Below are positions 5,978 through 13,643 of a stretch of 32,513 bases of DNA, in pieces. Numbering within the stretch: the stretch's first letter is position 1; each line of letters opens with the position of its first letter. The notes under the pieces are model-generated. The model did not search any database. It was not told the DNA's origin and saw nothing but the letters and a program-made list of their open reading frames with translations. The stretch is from contig JAGAYN010000029.1 of NCBI GenBank assembly GCA_017940465.1, positions 1 to 32,513 on the forward strand, read 5' to 3'. A program made the translations under genes and the position numbers. Origin of the DNA: Bacteroidales bacterium. Its GTDB lineage: Bacteria > Bacteroidota > Bacteroidia > Bacteroidales > P3.

Positions 5978-8110
5978 TTATTGTGCCGTGACCGAGGTGC
6001 CGTTGCCCGTGGTGGCCACCGTGGCGCCGCTGTAGAGGCCGTGCCAGTGGCTTCCGCCGCTGATGGAGGGCGAGGTGAAGTAGGTGTAGGTGCCGGCCTG
6101 GATGGCGGGCGAGGAGATGAATATCTTGCCGCCGTTGCTGCCGCCGCCGGGTCCCGGGGGCTTGGCGCCGCCGGTGGTGGCGAAGCCGTTGCCGCTGACG
6201 GTGGGGGCTTTGAAGGTGAGCACCTCGGTGCCGCCGCTGTTCTTGACGCAGATGCCGTTGGTGGCGCTGACGCTGGTGGAGCCGCCGCCGCCCCAGGGGG
6301 AGCCGCTGCTGCCTATGGAGAGGGACTTCTGGTTGCTCACCGAGGGGGTGGCTTCGGTGGTGCCCATGTTGCCTCCGACGAGGACGATGATGCCGCCGGT
6401 GATGTAGAGGCGTCCGCCGCGGTCGCCGTTGTCGTCGATGGCCACTTCGGTGCCCTGGGCGATCACCGTGCCTCCGGTGATGTCGATGCGCGAGCCGTTG
6501 CAGTCGATGCCGTCGTTGTTGCGGGCGTAGGCCCAGACGCGGCCGCCGTTGATCTGGATGTACGAGGTGGCGTTGATGGCGTCGTCCAGCGCGTTGGCTT
6601 CCACGTCGCCGCCGTTGATGTAGAGGCTGGCCTTGGTCTCGATGGCTTCGCCGTTGGGGCTTTTGCCGCCGAAGCCGCCGCCGCTTCCGGTGGCGGTCTG
6701 CGAGCAATAGCTCAGCAGGTGGCCGCTGTTCACCGTGATGTCGCCCTCGATCTTGATTCCTTTGGGCAGTCCGCGCCAGTAGGTGCTGCTGCTGGCCGCG
6801 AGGAAGGGTGCGCCGGAGGTGGTGACGCTGACGCTCAGCAGGCTGTCCGCCGCGCCGGCGGTGCCCACGGTGAGCGCCGCCTTGCCGCGGATGCCGCGCC
6901 CGGCTTTACCGGTGCTGGCGCCGGAGAAGGTGCCTGCGGTGAAGACGATGTCGCCGTCGGCATTGAGGCAGGCGGGCGAGAAGCCGTCGCGGAAGTAGCT
7001 TCCGCTGTAGGGCACAGTGCCGAAGCCGTCGGCCGAGGTGGAGGCCGTCACCGAGCCGCCGCGTTGGCGGTAGGCGCCGTCGGTGGTGATGGCGCGGCCG
7101 GAGGCGGTGATGGTGAGGGTGCCGCCGCTGATGTCGATGTCGCCGTCGGCCTTGAGGCCGGCGGAGGCGTAGCTGTCGTAGGTGCCGGTGCTGTCCTGGT
7201 AGCGGGCGCAGGTGCCGGTGGCGGTGAGGGTGAGGATGCCGCCGCTGATGCTGACGGTGCTGTCGCAGCTCACGGCCTTGCCGCCGGCGTTGCCGGAGGG
7301 GCAGGTGGCCTCGAGGGTGCCGCCGCTGACGGTGAAGGTGCCCGCCACCTTGACGGCGTTGCAGTAGTCCGGCGCGTAGCCCGAGCCCGTGGCCACCAGG
7401 TTCACCGTTCCGGTGGCGGTGGCGCGGAGGGTGCCGCCCTGGAGGGCGAAGTCTTCCTTGGTGCGGATGGCGTGGCGTGTGTTGCCTGTCACGTCGAGCG
7501 AGCCCGTGCCGCGGAACACCAGGTCGCCCTTGCTCTGCAGCGCGGCCTTGTGGCTTCCGCCCGTGGCGTCGGCCAGGCGGCTGGCGCCCGTGAGGGTGAA
7601 GGTGCTTTTCTTGCCGCCGCTGATGTCGATGGCGGGGCCCGAGGCGGAGGTGAGGTCGAGGCTCTCCAGCCGGAGGGTGATTTTCTTGGCCGCCCGCAGC
7701 GTGAGCGAGCCGTCGCTTGAGCTGCCGCTGAGCAGGTAGGGTATCTCGTCGGTGGTGGTGGAGACCACCGTCACGCAGGCCCCCGCAGTGGTGACGCTTA
7801 CGCCTTGCGCGGCGTAGGGGTTCTGCACGGTGGCCGTGGTGCCGTTCCAGTGGATGCGCACGGTGTCGCCCGTGGCGTCGGCGGTGGTGAAGGTGAGGCT
7901 GTCGATGTCGGCCAGGGCCGAGGTCCAGGTGGCGCCGTCGGCCGCGAGGGTGGCGTTGCCGTCGAGGAAGGTCATGCGGGCGTCGTCGCCTGCGGCGGCG
8001 CTGTGCACCACCTCGCCTCCGCGGTGCAGCCGGATGAGGTATTGCTGTGCCTGCAGCGGCAGCGTCGTCAGGGCGGCCGCAAGGCTTATCAGGGTTGTCA
8101 GTCGTTTCAT
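5978..8110 (-). CDS. large secreted carbohydrate-binding-domain protein, Cthe_2159 type
   Basis: The product has 710 residues. A signal peptide ends near LPLQAQ (about residue 21). After a small N-terminal domain, the bulk is a series of parallel beta-helix turns with recurring DISGG, ADGDIDISGGTLTI, VAGTFTVSGGTLEA, KGDLVFRGTGSLDVTG and INGGDVEANALDDAIN segments. This matches the Cthe_2159 family (carbohydrate-binding domain-containing protein), whose type member is a right-handed beta-helix reported to bind polysaccharides. DDAI and DGIDCNGS turns near residues 500-545 look like calcium or acidic polymer sites. No T9SS sorting domain is present at its own C-terminus. In other phyla this family is often found near VTC and DUF4956 genes, as here. 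Its coding sequence is very G+C rich. Confidence 0.88.
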   Translation of the reverse strand: MKRLTTLISLAAALTTLPLQAQQYLIRLHRGGEVVHSAAAGDDARMTFLDGNATLAADGATWTSALADIDSLTFTTADATGDTVRIHWNGTTATVQNPYAAQGVSVTTAGACVTVVSTTTDEIPYLLSGSSSDGSLTLRAAKKITLRLESLDLTSASGPAIDISGGKKSTFTLTGASRLADATGGSHKAALQSKGDLVFRGTGSLDVTGNTRHAIRTKEDFALQGGTLRATATGTVNLVATGSGYAPDYCNAVKVAGTFTVSGGTLEATCPSGNAGGKAVSCDSTVSISGGILTLTATGTCARYQDSTGTYDSYASAGLKADGDIDISGGTLTITASGRAITTDGAYRQRGGSVTASTSADGFGTVPYSGSYFRDGFSPACLNADGDIVFTAGTFSGASTGKAGRGIRGKAALTVGTAGAADSLLSVSVTTSGAPFLAASSSTYWRGLPKGIKIEGDITVNSGHLLSYCSQTATGSGGGFGGKSPNGEAIETKASLYINGGDVEANALDDAINATSYIQINGGRVWAYARNNDGIDCNGSRIDITGGTVIAQGTEVAIDDNGDRGGRLYITGGIIVLVGGNMGTTEATPSVSNQKSLSIGSSGSPWGGGGSTSVSATNGICVKNSGGTEVLTFKAPTVSGNGFATTGGAKPPGPGGGSNGGKIFISSPAIQAGTYTYFTSPSISGGSHWHGLYSGATVATTGNGTSVTAQ

Positions 8111-8128
8111 GGTGCTGTGGGTTTGGGG

Positions 8129-8608
8129 TCAGTTCTTGATGAGTTTTGCCGTGCCTTGTCCGGCGCGTACCAGGTAGAGGCCGTGGGGGAGGGCGCTGAT
8201 GTCCACCGCCTCGCCGTCGCGGCAGGTGGCGGCGAGCGCCGTGGCGCCGTCGAGGGAGTAGATGCGCAGGGGCTGGTCGCCTGGGCCGCAGCCGCTCACC
8301 GTCAGCCGGTCGGCCGCCGGGTTGGGGCTCAAGGAGAGGGTGGGGCAGGCGTCGGCCTGCGTGATGCGCACGGGGCCGGAGAAGCGCACCGACCGCACGT
8401 CGGCCATGGCGTAGCTGCGGGGGCTGGCGTTTTGGCCGTCGTAGACGAGCATGTGGTCGCTGGAGAAGACGATTTCGCCGCCGTCCTCAAGGGTCACCTG
8501 CTCCGCGGCGCCGCTGTGCGGCACCACCGTCACCACGGTCTGCCCGGCGGCGGTCCCCATCGCGGAGAGCATCAGGAGGAGAAGGGTTAGGGCTCTGATT
8601 GTTTTCAT
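8129..8608 (-). CDS. T9SS type A sorting domain-containing small surface protein
   Basis: The product has 159 residues. It has a signal peptide (MKTIRALTLLLLMLSAMG, cut near AAGQ), a short domain with TLEDGGEIVFSSDHMLVYD and DVRSVRFSG, and then a C-terminal T9SS type A sorting domain starting at LSLSPNPAADRLTV with IYSLDG, VDISALPHGLYLVR and a final KLIKN. Such domains route proteins through the type IX system to the cell surface. The ATG at 8608 begins the signal peptide; upstream in-frame codons overlap the promoter. It is first in the five-gene cluster, 18 nt before the Cthe_2159 gene. The N-terminal part has FSS...DVRSVRF features also seen at the start of the Cthe_2159 protein (MTFLDG...DIDSLTF), suggesting a shared small domain. 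Confidence 0.88.
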   Translation of the reverse strand: MKTIRALTLLLLMLSAMGTAAGQTVVTVVPHSGAAEQVTLEDGGEIVFSSDHMLVYDGQNASPRSYAMADVRSVRFSGPVRITQADACPTLSLSPNPAADRLTVSGCGPGDQPLRIYSLDGATALAATCRDGEAVDISALPHGLYLVRAGQGTAKLIKN

Positions 8609-8639
8609 GTTACGATAGATGTTCAGAATTTTGGTGCTG

Positions 8640-8647
8640 CAAAAGTA
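8640..8647 (-). promoter_or_regulatory. -7 promoter element TACTTTTG for the surface cluster
   Basis: The minus strand reads TACTTTTG, a full match to TAnnTTTG, about 31 nt before the ATG at 8608. No clear -33 element is visible, but the region just upstream carries duplicated A-tracts (8674-8718). Confidence 0.55.
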
Positions 8648-8673
8648 CATATTATTTCATTATGGGTTTCCGC

Positions 8674-8718
8674 TTTTATGTTTTTTTTAACACTGATTTT
8701 ATGTTTTTTTAACACTGA
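8674..8718. repeat. tandem duplication with long T/A tracts upstream of the surface-cluster promoter
   Basis: TTTTATG, then 7-8 T, then AACACTGA occurs twice in direct tandem (8674-8696 and 8697-8718). Read with the cluster, these are two A-tracts spaced about two helical turns apart, 27-70 bp upstream of the -7 element. They could bend DNA or act like an UP element. Confidence 0.7.
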
Positions 8719-8753
8719 CAGCAGGCTGCCATGCGACTGTCATGTGACTGCCA

Positions 8754-8808
8754 ACTCGGAGTTGACTCGGAGTTGACACGGAGTTGTCTCGGACTTGTCT
8801 CGGAGAAG
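8754..8808. repeat. 11-bp tandem array, copy A (five units)
   Basis: Five units of 11 bp: ACTCGGAGTTG twice, ACACGGAGTTG, TCTCGGACTTG, TCTCGGAGAAG. The order of the first four variants is the same as in the arrays at 22109 and 31204, so this is a dispersed element. It lies 27 bp past the dprA stop, after a small hairpin, and about 107 bp upstream of the surface-cluster promoter. Confidence 0.85.
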
Positions 8809-8814
8809 CCTCCC

Positions 8815-8830
8815 GGAAAGGCTGGTTTCC
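8815..8830 (-). terminator. small hairpin after dprA
   Basis: GGAAA (8815-8819) pairs with TTTCC (8826-8830) around a 6-nt loop, just after the dprA stop on the minus strand. There is no T tract, so termination is uncertain. The same order (stop, hairpin, 11-bp array) is seen after mltG. Confidence 0.3.
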
Positions 8831-8835
8831 AGTTG

Positions 8836-9936
8836 CTAACGAGCCTGGTAGAGGCGGCCCGGGAGGGTGTGGACGCGCTGCAGCATCTCCAGGTTGAACA
8901 GCAGCGAGGCGGCGCGTGGCAGTGGCAGCTGCGCCAGCGTGGCCACCTCGTCGAGGGTCAGCCGCTCGTGTTCGCGCAGCAGGTCCAGCACACGCTGCTC
9001 GGCCGGCGGCAGGGAGGTGGGCTCGGCGTCGAGCGCGAGGGCCGTCTGCTGCCCCGCCTGGGGCCAGCCGAGGTGGAAGGCGATGTCGTCGGCCGAGCGC
9101 AGCAGCAGGGCACGGTTGGTGGCAATCAGGTTGTTGCATCCGCGCGAATAGGGGTCGGACAGGCGGCCGGGCACGGCAAACACGTCGCGCTGGTAGCTGG
9201 CGGCGATGGCTGCGGTAATCAGGGCGCCCCCTTTCTCCGACGCCTCCACCACCACCGTGGCGTCGCCCAGGGCGGCGATGATGCGGTTGCGGGCGGGGAA
9301 GTGGCGCGGATTGATGGCCGTGCCAGAGGGGTATTCGGTCAGCAGGGCCCCGCCCTCTTCCACGATGCGCTTGGCTAGTCCGCGGTTCGAGGGCGGGTAG
9401 ATGCGGTCAAGGCCGTGGCCCAGCACCGCCACCGTGGGCAGCCCCTGGTCCAGCGCGGCGGTGTGTGCCGCCGTGTCTATGCCATAGGCCAGGCCGCTCA
9501 TTATCGGAGTGTTGTAGGCCTTCAGCTGACGTATCACTTGAGCCGTCATGTCCCTCCCCTGGGGTGTGGCGCGGCGGGTGCCCACGACGCTCACCGTCCG
9601 CTCTGCGTCCAGGTCGGCCCGCCCCAGGACGTAGAGCAGCGCGGGGCAGTCGCCGGTCTCGGGCCGGTTGAGGCGCTGCGGGAAGTCGGGGTCGGTGAAG
9701 AAGAGGGGGCGTATGCCGTTCTGCTCGCAGAAGCGCAGCTCCTCCTCGGCGCGGGCGTGGCTGCGCTTGGAGGCGATGCTCTCGGCGATGTCGGCGTGCG
9801 CGCCGAAGGCGGCCTTCAGTTCCGCTTTCGGCAGCGCGAAGATGTCCTCGTCCGGGTAGGCCTCCACCAGGCGGCGCACGGAGGCGTTGCCCAGCGAAGG
9901 GATGAGTGTGAGGGCGATGTGGGAGAGTGCAGTCAT
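8836..9936 (-). CDS. dprA: DNA-processing protein DprA
   Basis: The product has 366 residues, the usual size. DprA binds incoming single-stranded DNA in natural transformation and loads RecA. The Rossmann-like core is clear: SVVGTRRATPQGRDM, MSGLAYGIDTAAHTAAL, TVAVLGHGLDRIYPPSN, LLTEYPSG, NPRHFPARNRIIAAL and EASEKGGALITA. An N-terminal SAM/HhH-like part (LIPSLGNASVRRLVEAY) precedes it, and a C-terminal winged-helix part (LPPAEQRVLDLLREHERLTLDEVA) follows. The ATG at 9936 overlaps the stop of the Nudix gene (ATGA). It is the last gene of a three-gene minus operon. Other competence genes are not in the window. Confidence 0.93.
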   Translation of the reverse strand: MTALSHIALTLIPSLGNASVRRLVEAYPDEDIFALPKAELKAAFGAHADIAESIASKRSHARAEEELRFCEQNGIRPLFFTDPDFPQRLNRPETGDCPALLYVLGRADLDAERTVSVVGTRRATPQGRDMTAQVIRQLKAYNTPIMSGLAYGIDTAAHTAALDQGLPTVAVLGHGLDRIYPPSNRGLAKRIVEEGGALLTEYPSGTAINPRHFPARNRIIAALGDATVVVEASEKGGALITAAIAASYQRDVFAVPGRLSDPYSRGCNNLIATNRALLLRSADDIAFHLGWPQAGQQTALALDAEPTSLPPAEQRVLDLLREHERLTLDEVATLAQLPLPRAASLLFNLEMLQRVHTLPGRLYQAR

Positions 9937-10412
9937 GGTTTGGGGGTGTGTCTTGCTTGTTTTTCCAGTGTCCGCAGGGTGCCGTAGCTCCGGCCGAGGC
10001 GGCGGTGCCAGATGGGCGTGTCCACCCATTCGCCTCCGGTGATGCCCTCCTCCTCCTGCGGCAGCAGGGCGCAGGCCTCGGCCTCCATGGGGAACCACGC
10101 CGTCTGCTTCAGGTGCCAGCCGCCGTAGAGGTTGTAGAGATGGTAGGTCTTCACGGGCCGACGCGCCGCGAGGGTGGCCTTCACGCCCGTCTCCTCCTCC
10201 ACTTCGCGCAGGGCGGCCGTGCCCAGGCTCTCGCCCGCCTCCACCTTGCCCTTGGGCAGGTCCCAGCGGCCGTTGCGGAAGATGAGCAGGCGGCGGCCGT
10301 CGGCGGTGGCCACCATGCCGCCCGCGGCACGCACATAGCGCATCCGCCCCTTCAGCCAGCGCAGCAGAGGGAGGGGGATGTTCACGGTCAGATGCTTGTA
10401 GGACAGCTTCAT
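9933..10412 (-). CDS. Nudix hydrolase
   Basis: The product has 159 residues. A complete Nudix box spans residues 55-77: G55 x5 E61 x7 R69-E70-V-x-E-E-x-G76-V77, preceded by the typical WDLPKGK. The box binds the metal that hydrolyses a nucleoside-diphosphate-linked substrate; the substrate cannot be told from sequence. Residues 1-28 form an extra basic N-terminal helix-like part before the core strand AAGGMVA. The C-terminal YGTLRTLEKQARHTPKP is a basic tail. The ATG at 10412 overlaps the upstream lipoprotein stop (ATGA), and the gene overlaps dprA the same way. Cleaning of oxidised or unusual nucleotides would fit a DNA-related operon, but this is speculation. Confidence 0.9.
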   Translation of the reverse strand: MKLSYKHLTVNIPLPLLRWLKGRMRYVRAAGGMVATADGRRLLIFRNGRWDLPKGKVEAGESLGTAALREVEEETGVKATLAARRPVKTYHLYNLYGGWHLKQTAWFPMEAEACALLPQEEEGITGGEWVDTPIWHRRLGRSYGTLRTLEKQARHTPKP

Positions 10413-10858
10413 AGGAGTTCGTAATGGAGCACCTCGCGGTTCTTCTGGTACAGCGTCAGGGTGGTGGACGTGAGGCTCATCGAGGTGGCCTTGCCGAGCA
10501 GGCCCAGGTAGCGTCGCTCGGCGCTCATCTCCCCTTCGGGGCATTCCGTGGAGCCGCTGCCCCAGAAGGTGAGCTGCAGCTCGTAGGTGTCGCCCTCGGC
10601 GCCGCTCTGCGGATGGCTGGTGCGGTAGTGGAAGGTGTATTCGTTGCAGTGGGCGGTACCCGTGACGGTTCCGGTTTCGGGGTTGAAAAGGAGGGTGGGG
10701 GAGCGGCGGCCCCGGTCAAGAGGGCGCCCCTGCATCCGCACCAGTTGCCACACCTGCCCCTTCTCCGGCTCCAGCAGTTCCGGCGCCGTCGCCACCGCGG
10801 GCTTGCTTCCGCACGCCGTCATCAGCAGCAGGGGCAACAGTGTGTACATCAGTTTCAT
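10409..10858 (-). CDS. META/HslJ-like lipoprotein
   Basis: The product has 149 residues. The lipoprotein signal MKLMYTLLPLLLMTACGSK puts the lipid on Cys 16. The mature part reads as a META-type domain: WQLVRMQGRPL near its start (the usual opening W.L..i.G), TLLFNPETGTVTGTAHCNEY in place of the typical F....GrvsG.aGCN.y, and a late LTLYQKNREVLHYEL strand. META-domain lipoproteins (HslJ-like) are common in Bacteroidota; their function is unclear, with stress resistance suggested for some. The ATG at 10858 starts the signal peptide; upstream in-frame starts fall in the promoter. It is first in the operon with Nudix and dprA. Confidence 0.83.
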   Translation of the reverse strand: MKLMYTLLPLLLMTACGSKPAVATAPELLEPEKGQVWQLVRMQGRPLDRGRRSPTLLFNPETGTVTGTAHCNEYTFHYRTSHPQSGAEGDTYELQLTFWGSGSTECPEGEMSAERRYLGLLGKATSMSLTSTTLTLYQKNREVLHYELL

Positions 10859-10897
10859 ACGCGTTTTTCGACACATTTGTTGATAAAATTTCGGCTG

Positions 10898-10905
10898 CAA
10901 AGATA
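10898..10905 (-). promoter_or_regulatory. -7 promoter element TATCTTTG for the META/Nudix/dprA operon
   Basis: The minus strand reads CGTATCTTTGC, a full match to TAnnTTTG, 39 nt before the ATG at 10858. The flank GCAAAGATACGAA (plus strand) recurs at 21989. The -33 element is not obvious. Confidence 0.6.
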
Positions 10906-10938
10906 CGAAATATTTTTAAATTGCGTTACACAGTGGTT

Positions 10939-12033
10939 TTGAATACAGAGACACAGCCCCGCATTGTGATGGCCGTCACCAACGACCTGGCCACCGACCG
11001 TCGCGTCCAGCGCCACGCAGCCACGCTCCGCAGCGCCGGATACGCTGTGCTCCTCCTCGGGCGGGGCGACCTGTATGTGCGCTCCTCGCGCTCCTTCCGC
11101 TTCTATGCCGAGTACAACCTCCGCCTTTTCTTCCGCCTCCTCCGCACGGGGTGCGACATCGTGTGGGCCAACGACTCCGACACCCTCCCGGCCTGCTGGC
11201 TCGCCGCGCGCCTCAAGCGCAGGCGTCTGGTGCTTGACGCCCACGAGATTTTCCCCGAGCTGCCCGAGGTGGTGGGCAGGAAGCATGTGCAGCGCGTCTG
11301 GCGAATCATCAACCGGATGCTCATCCCCCGTTGCGACGCCCTCCTCACCGTGTGCCAAAGCTTCGCCGACTACTATAGGGAGCAGCACGGCGTGGACATG
11401 CAGGTCGTCCGCAACCTCCAGCCCACCGACCCCCTCCTTCCCCCCTTGCCGCACACGGCGGAGCACCCTGTGCTGCTCTACCAGGGGGCCGTCAATGTGG
11501 GACGCGGTGTGGACTGGGCCATCGACGCGCTGGAGTGGCTGCCGCAATGCCGCCTCGTCGTCGCCGGGACGGGCGACGTGATAGGGAAGATGCGCGACTA
11601 TGCCGCCTCCAAGCCGTGGGCCGACCGCGTGCAGTTTCTCGGCCGCCTGTCTGTCGAGACGCTGGAGACACTCACCCCGCAGGCCGACATCGGCCTCCTC
11701 ATGCTCGAGGACCGCGGCCTCAGCTACCGCCTCACCCTCCCCAACCGTGTGGGCGACTTCGTGGCCGCCGGCGTCCCCATAGTGGCCAGCCCCATGCCGG
11801 AGACCGCCGCCATAGTGCAGAAATACGGCATCGGCGAGTTGCTGGACGCCCCCGGTCCCCGGCCTCTCGCCGACGCGGTGCAGCGCCTCCTCCTCCGCTG
11901 GAGCCCCCTCGGCCCCCAGGAGCGCCTCGCCGCCTTCGACCAGCCCCGCCGCGACCTCGACTGGAACCGCGAGCAGCAGCGCCTCCTCTCCCTCGTCCAA
12001 TCCCTTCATGTCAGAAATCAATACCCTCTATAA
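10939..12033 (+). CDS. glycosyltransferase, GT4/GT-B type
   Basis: The product has about 364 residues. The GT-B fold is indicated by the first strand RIVMAVTNDLATDRRV, the N-domain DAHEIFPELPEVVG, the linker CDALLTVCQSFADYY, and the C-domain with LLYQGAVNVGRGVDWAIDAL, LVVAGTGD, VQFLGRLSVETL and the nucleotide-sugar region LPNRVGDFVAAGVPIVASPMPE. The start is uncertain: ATG at 10969 would begin inside the first beta strand, so TTG at 10939 or GTG at 10933 is more likely. The product probably adds a sugar to a surface glycan; the substrate is unknown. It is divergent from the META operon and is the first gene of a plus-strand run with lepB and parC. The 3' end runs into a 7-bp tandem repeat that includes the stop codon. 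Confidence 0.85.
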   Translation: MNTETQPRIVMAVTNDLATDRRVQRHAATLRSAGYAVLLLGRGDLYVRSSRSFRFYAEYNLRLFFRLLRTGCDIVWANDSDTLPACWLAARLKRRRLVLDAHEIFPELPEVVGRKHVQRVWRIINRMLIPRCDALLTVCQSFADYYREQHGVDMQVVRNLQPTDPLLPPLPHTAEHPVLLYQGAVNVGRGVDWAIDALEWLPQCRLVVAGTGDVIGKMRDYAASKPWADRVQFLGRLSVETLETLTPQADIGLLMLEDRGLSYRLTLPNRVGDFVAAGVPIVASPMPETAAIVQKYGIGELLDAPGPRPLADAVQRLLLRWSPLGPQERLAAFDQPRRDLDWNREQQRLLSLVQSLHVRNQYPL

Positions 12034-12064
12034 CCCATAACCTATAACCCATAACCCATAAGCT
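12030..12064. repeat. 7-bp tandem array ATAACCC (five units) over a stop codon
   Basis: ATAACCC, ATAACCT, ATAACCC, ATAACCC, ATAAGCT in direct tandem. The first unit contains the TAA stop (12031-12033) of the glycosyltransferase. Every unit carries TAA, but unit length 7 shifts the frame each time, so stops occur in all three plus frames. Confidence 0.85.
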
Positions 12065-12088
12065 TTAACCCTCAATCCCCCCAAAAGT

Positions 12089-13639
12089 ATGATATACAAT
12101 CTCCTCCTTCTCCTCGCCGTCGCCGGCATCCTCCTCGGCCTGTGGCTGGTATTCGCAAAGGCGGGCGTGGCCCCATGGAAAGCAATCGTCCCCGTGTGGA
12201 ACATCGTCGAGTGGGTCAAGCTCTGCGGCCGACGCTGGACATGGTATGTCTACATGCTCATCCCCGGCATCAACATCTTCTGCTTCTACTGCCTCGTCCA
12301 GGACACGGCGCGCGTCTTCCGCCGCAACTCCTTCTGGGAACAGCTCCTGGCCATCCTCTGCCCGCCGGTCTACCTCCCGTGGCTCGGATGGAGCGCCCAC
12401 TCCTACCACGACCCCAAGAGCGAGCCGCCCCAGCCCATTTCCAACACACGCGACTGGGTGGAGGCCATCCTCTTCGCCCTCATCGCCGTCATACCCATCC
12501 GCGGCTTCGTCTTCGAACTCTACGAGATACCCTCCTCCTCTATGGAGAAGAGCCTCCTCGTCGGCGACCATCTCTTCGTCAGCAAGATGGCCTATGGGCC
12601 GCGCGTCATCCAGACCCCCCTCTCCCTCCCTTTGATGCACAACTCGCTGGTGGGCACCGACGGCCGGGTGCCCTCCTACATCGCCGTCCCGCACTTCCCC
12701 TACCACCGCTTCCCCGGCTACACCAGAGTGAAGGCTGGCGACGCGGTGGTGTTCAACTTCCCTGCGGGTGACACCATCCTCAGTGCCTTCCCCGGTGGCC
12801 AGTACACCTACTATCAGGCCCTCCAGGACTTCGGACGCGAGGCGGTGCTGGGCGGCACGGCGCGCTACATGGGGCAGTCGCTGGGGACTATCAAGACACG
12901 CCCCGTCGACAAACGCGAGAACTACATCAAGCGTTGCATCGGCCTCCCCGGCGAGGATTTGCAGATCATCGACCAGGTGGTGCACATCAACGGCAAACCC
13001 GTGGAGGCGCCGATGGAGGCGCAGGTAATCTACACCGTGGCCTTCGCCGCCGGCATCGACCCCACCCGCGCCCTCGACGAAGCCAATGTGCGCTTCGAGG
13101 ACATCGACGCCGCCCTCCGCAGCCGCGAGACCGACTACAGTGGCAACACCTACCTCCAGGTGCCCCTCACCCAGAAGGCTGCCGCGCGCCTGGCGATGAA
13201 GAGCAGCGTGCTGGGGTTGGAGAAAGTATCTATGCCGGCCGACTCGTCGCACATGCTCTTCCCAAATGCCGAGGGCTACTACTGGAGCGTGGACAACTAC
13301 GGTCCCATCCATATCCCCGCCGCCGGCGAGCCCATCAGCCTCACGCTGGAGAACCTGCCGCTCTACCGCCGCGTCATCACCGCCTACGAAGGCAACACCC
13401 TCGAGGTGCGCGACGGACAGATACTCATCAACAACCAGCCGGCCGACAGCTATACCCCGCGCCAGAACTACTACTGGATGATGGGCGACAACCGCCACAT
13501 GAGCCAGGACAGCCGCTTCTGGGGCTTTGTGCCCGAGGACCACATCGTCGGCAAGGCCAAACGCGTCCTATGGTCCACCGACAAGGACCATGGCGGCATC
13601 CGCTGGAACCGCACCTTCCGCAACGCTAACAAAAAATGA
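12089..13639 (+). CDS. lepB: signal peptidase I with DUF5684-like N-terminal membrane domain
   Basis: The product has 516 residues and cleaves signal peptides of exported proteins at the inner membrane. Residues 1-103 form a multi-helix membrane region with AGVAPWKAIVPVWN and LIPGINIFCFY, typical of DUF5684. A further helix at 123-140 leads into the S26 peptidase: IPSSSME with the nucleophile Ser at about 151, and ENYIKRCIGLPGED with the general-base Lys at about 281. The last box MMGDNRHMSQDSRFWGFV is near residue 470. Serine and lysine are about 130 residues apart and a further region of about 190 residues separates lysine from the last box; both are longer than in E. coli LepB. Signal peptidases of this enlarged type are usual in Bacteroidota. 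It probably processes the many exported proteins here. Confidence 0.94.
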   Translation: MIYNLLLLLAVAGILLGLWLVFAKAGVAPWKAIVPVWNIVEWVKLCGRRWTWYVYMLIPGINIFCFYCLVQDTARVFRRNSFWEQLLAILCPPVYLPWLGWSAHSYHDPKSEPPQPISNTRDWVEAILFALIAVIPIRGFVFELYEIPSSSMEKSLLVGDHLFVSKMAYGPRVIQTPLSLPLMHNSLVGTDGRVPSYIAVPHFPYHRFPGYTRVKAGDAVVFNFPAGDTILSAFPGGQYTYYQALQDFGREAVLGGTARYMGQSLGTIKTRPVDKRENYIKRCIGLPGEDLQIIDQVVHINGKPVEAPMEAQVIYTVAFAAGIDPTRALDEANVRFEDIDAALRSRETDYSGNTYLQVPLTQKAAARLAMKSSVLGLEKVSMPADSSHMLFPNAEGYYWSVDNYGPIHIPAAGEPISLTLENLPLYRRVITAYEGNTLEVRDGQILINNQPADSYTPRQNYYWMMGDNRHMSQDSRFWGFVPEDHIVGKAKRVLWSTDKDHGGIRWNRTFRNANKK

Positions 13640-13643
13640 GAGA

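Noticed and set aside
5531-7720. Very long Gly/Ala/Val-rich open frame on the plus strand opposite the surface cluster
   Set aside because: It is the complement of the G+C-rich, repeat-bearing Cthe_2159 gene; low-complexity composition and no start context show it is a shadow frame.
8129-8608. Open frame starting at 8650 for the T9SS gene
   Set aside because: The extra 14 codons overlap the TACTTTTG promoter and precede a clean signal peptide start at 8608.
8754-8808. 11-bp arrays as a CRISPR array
   Set aside because: Units are contiguous with no spacers and far too short, and no cas gene is present.
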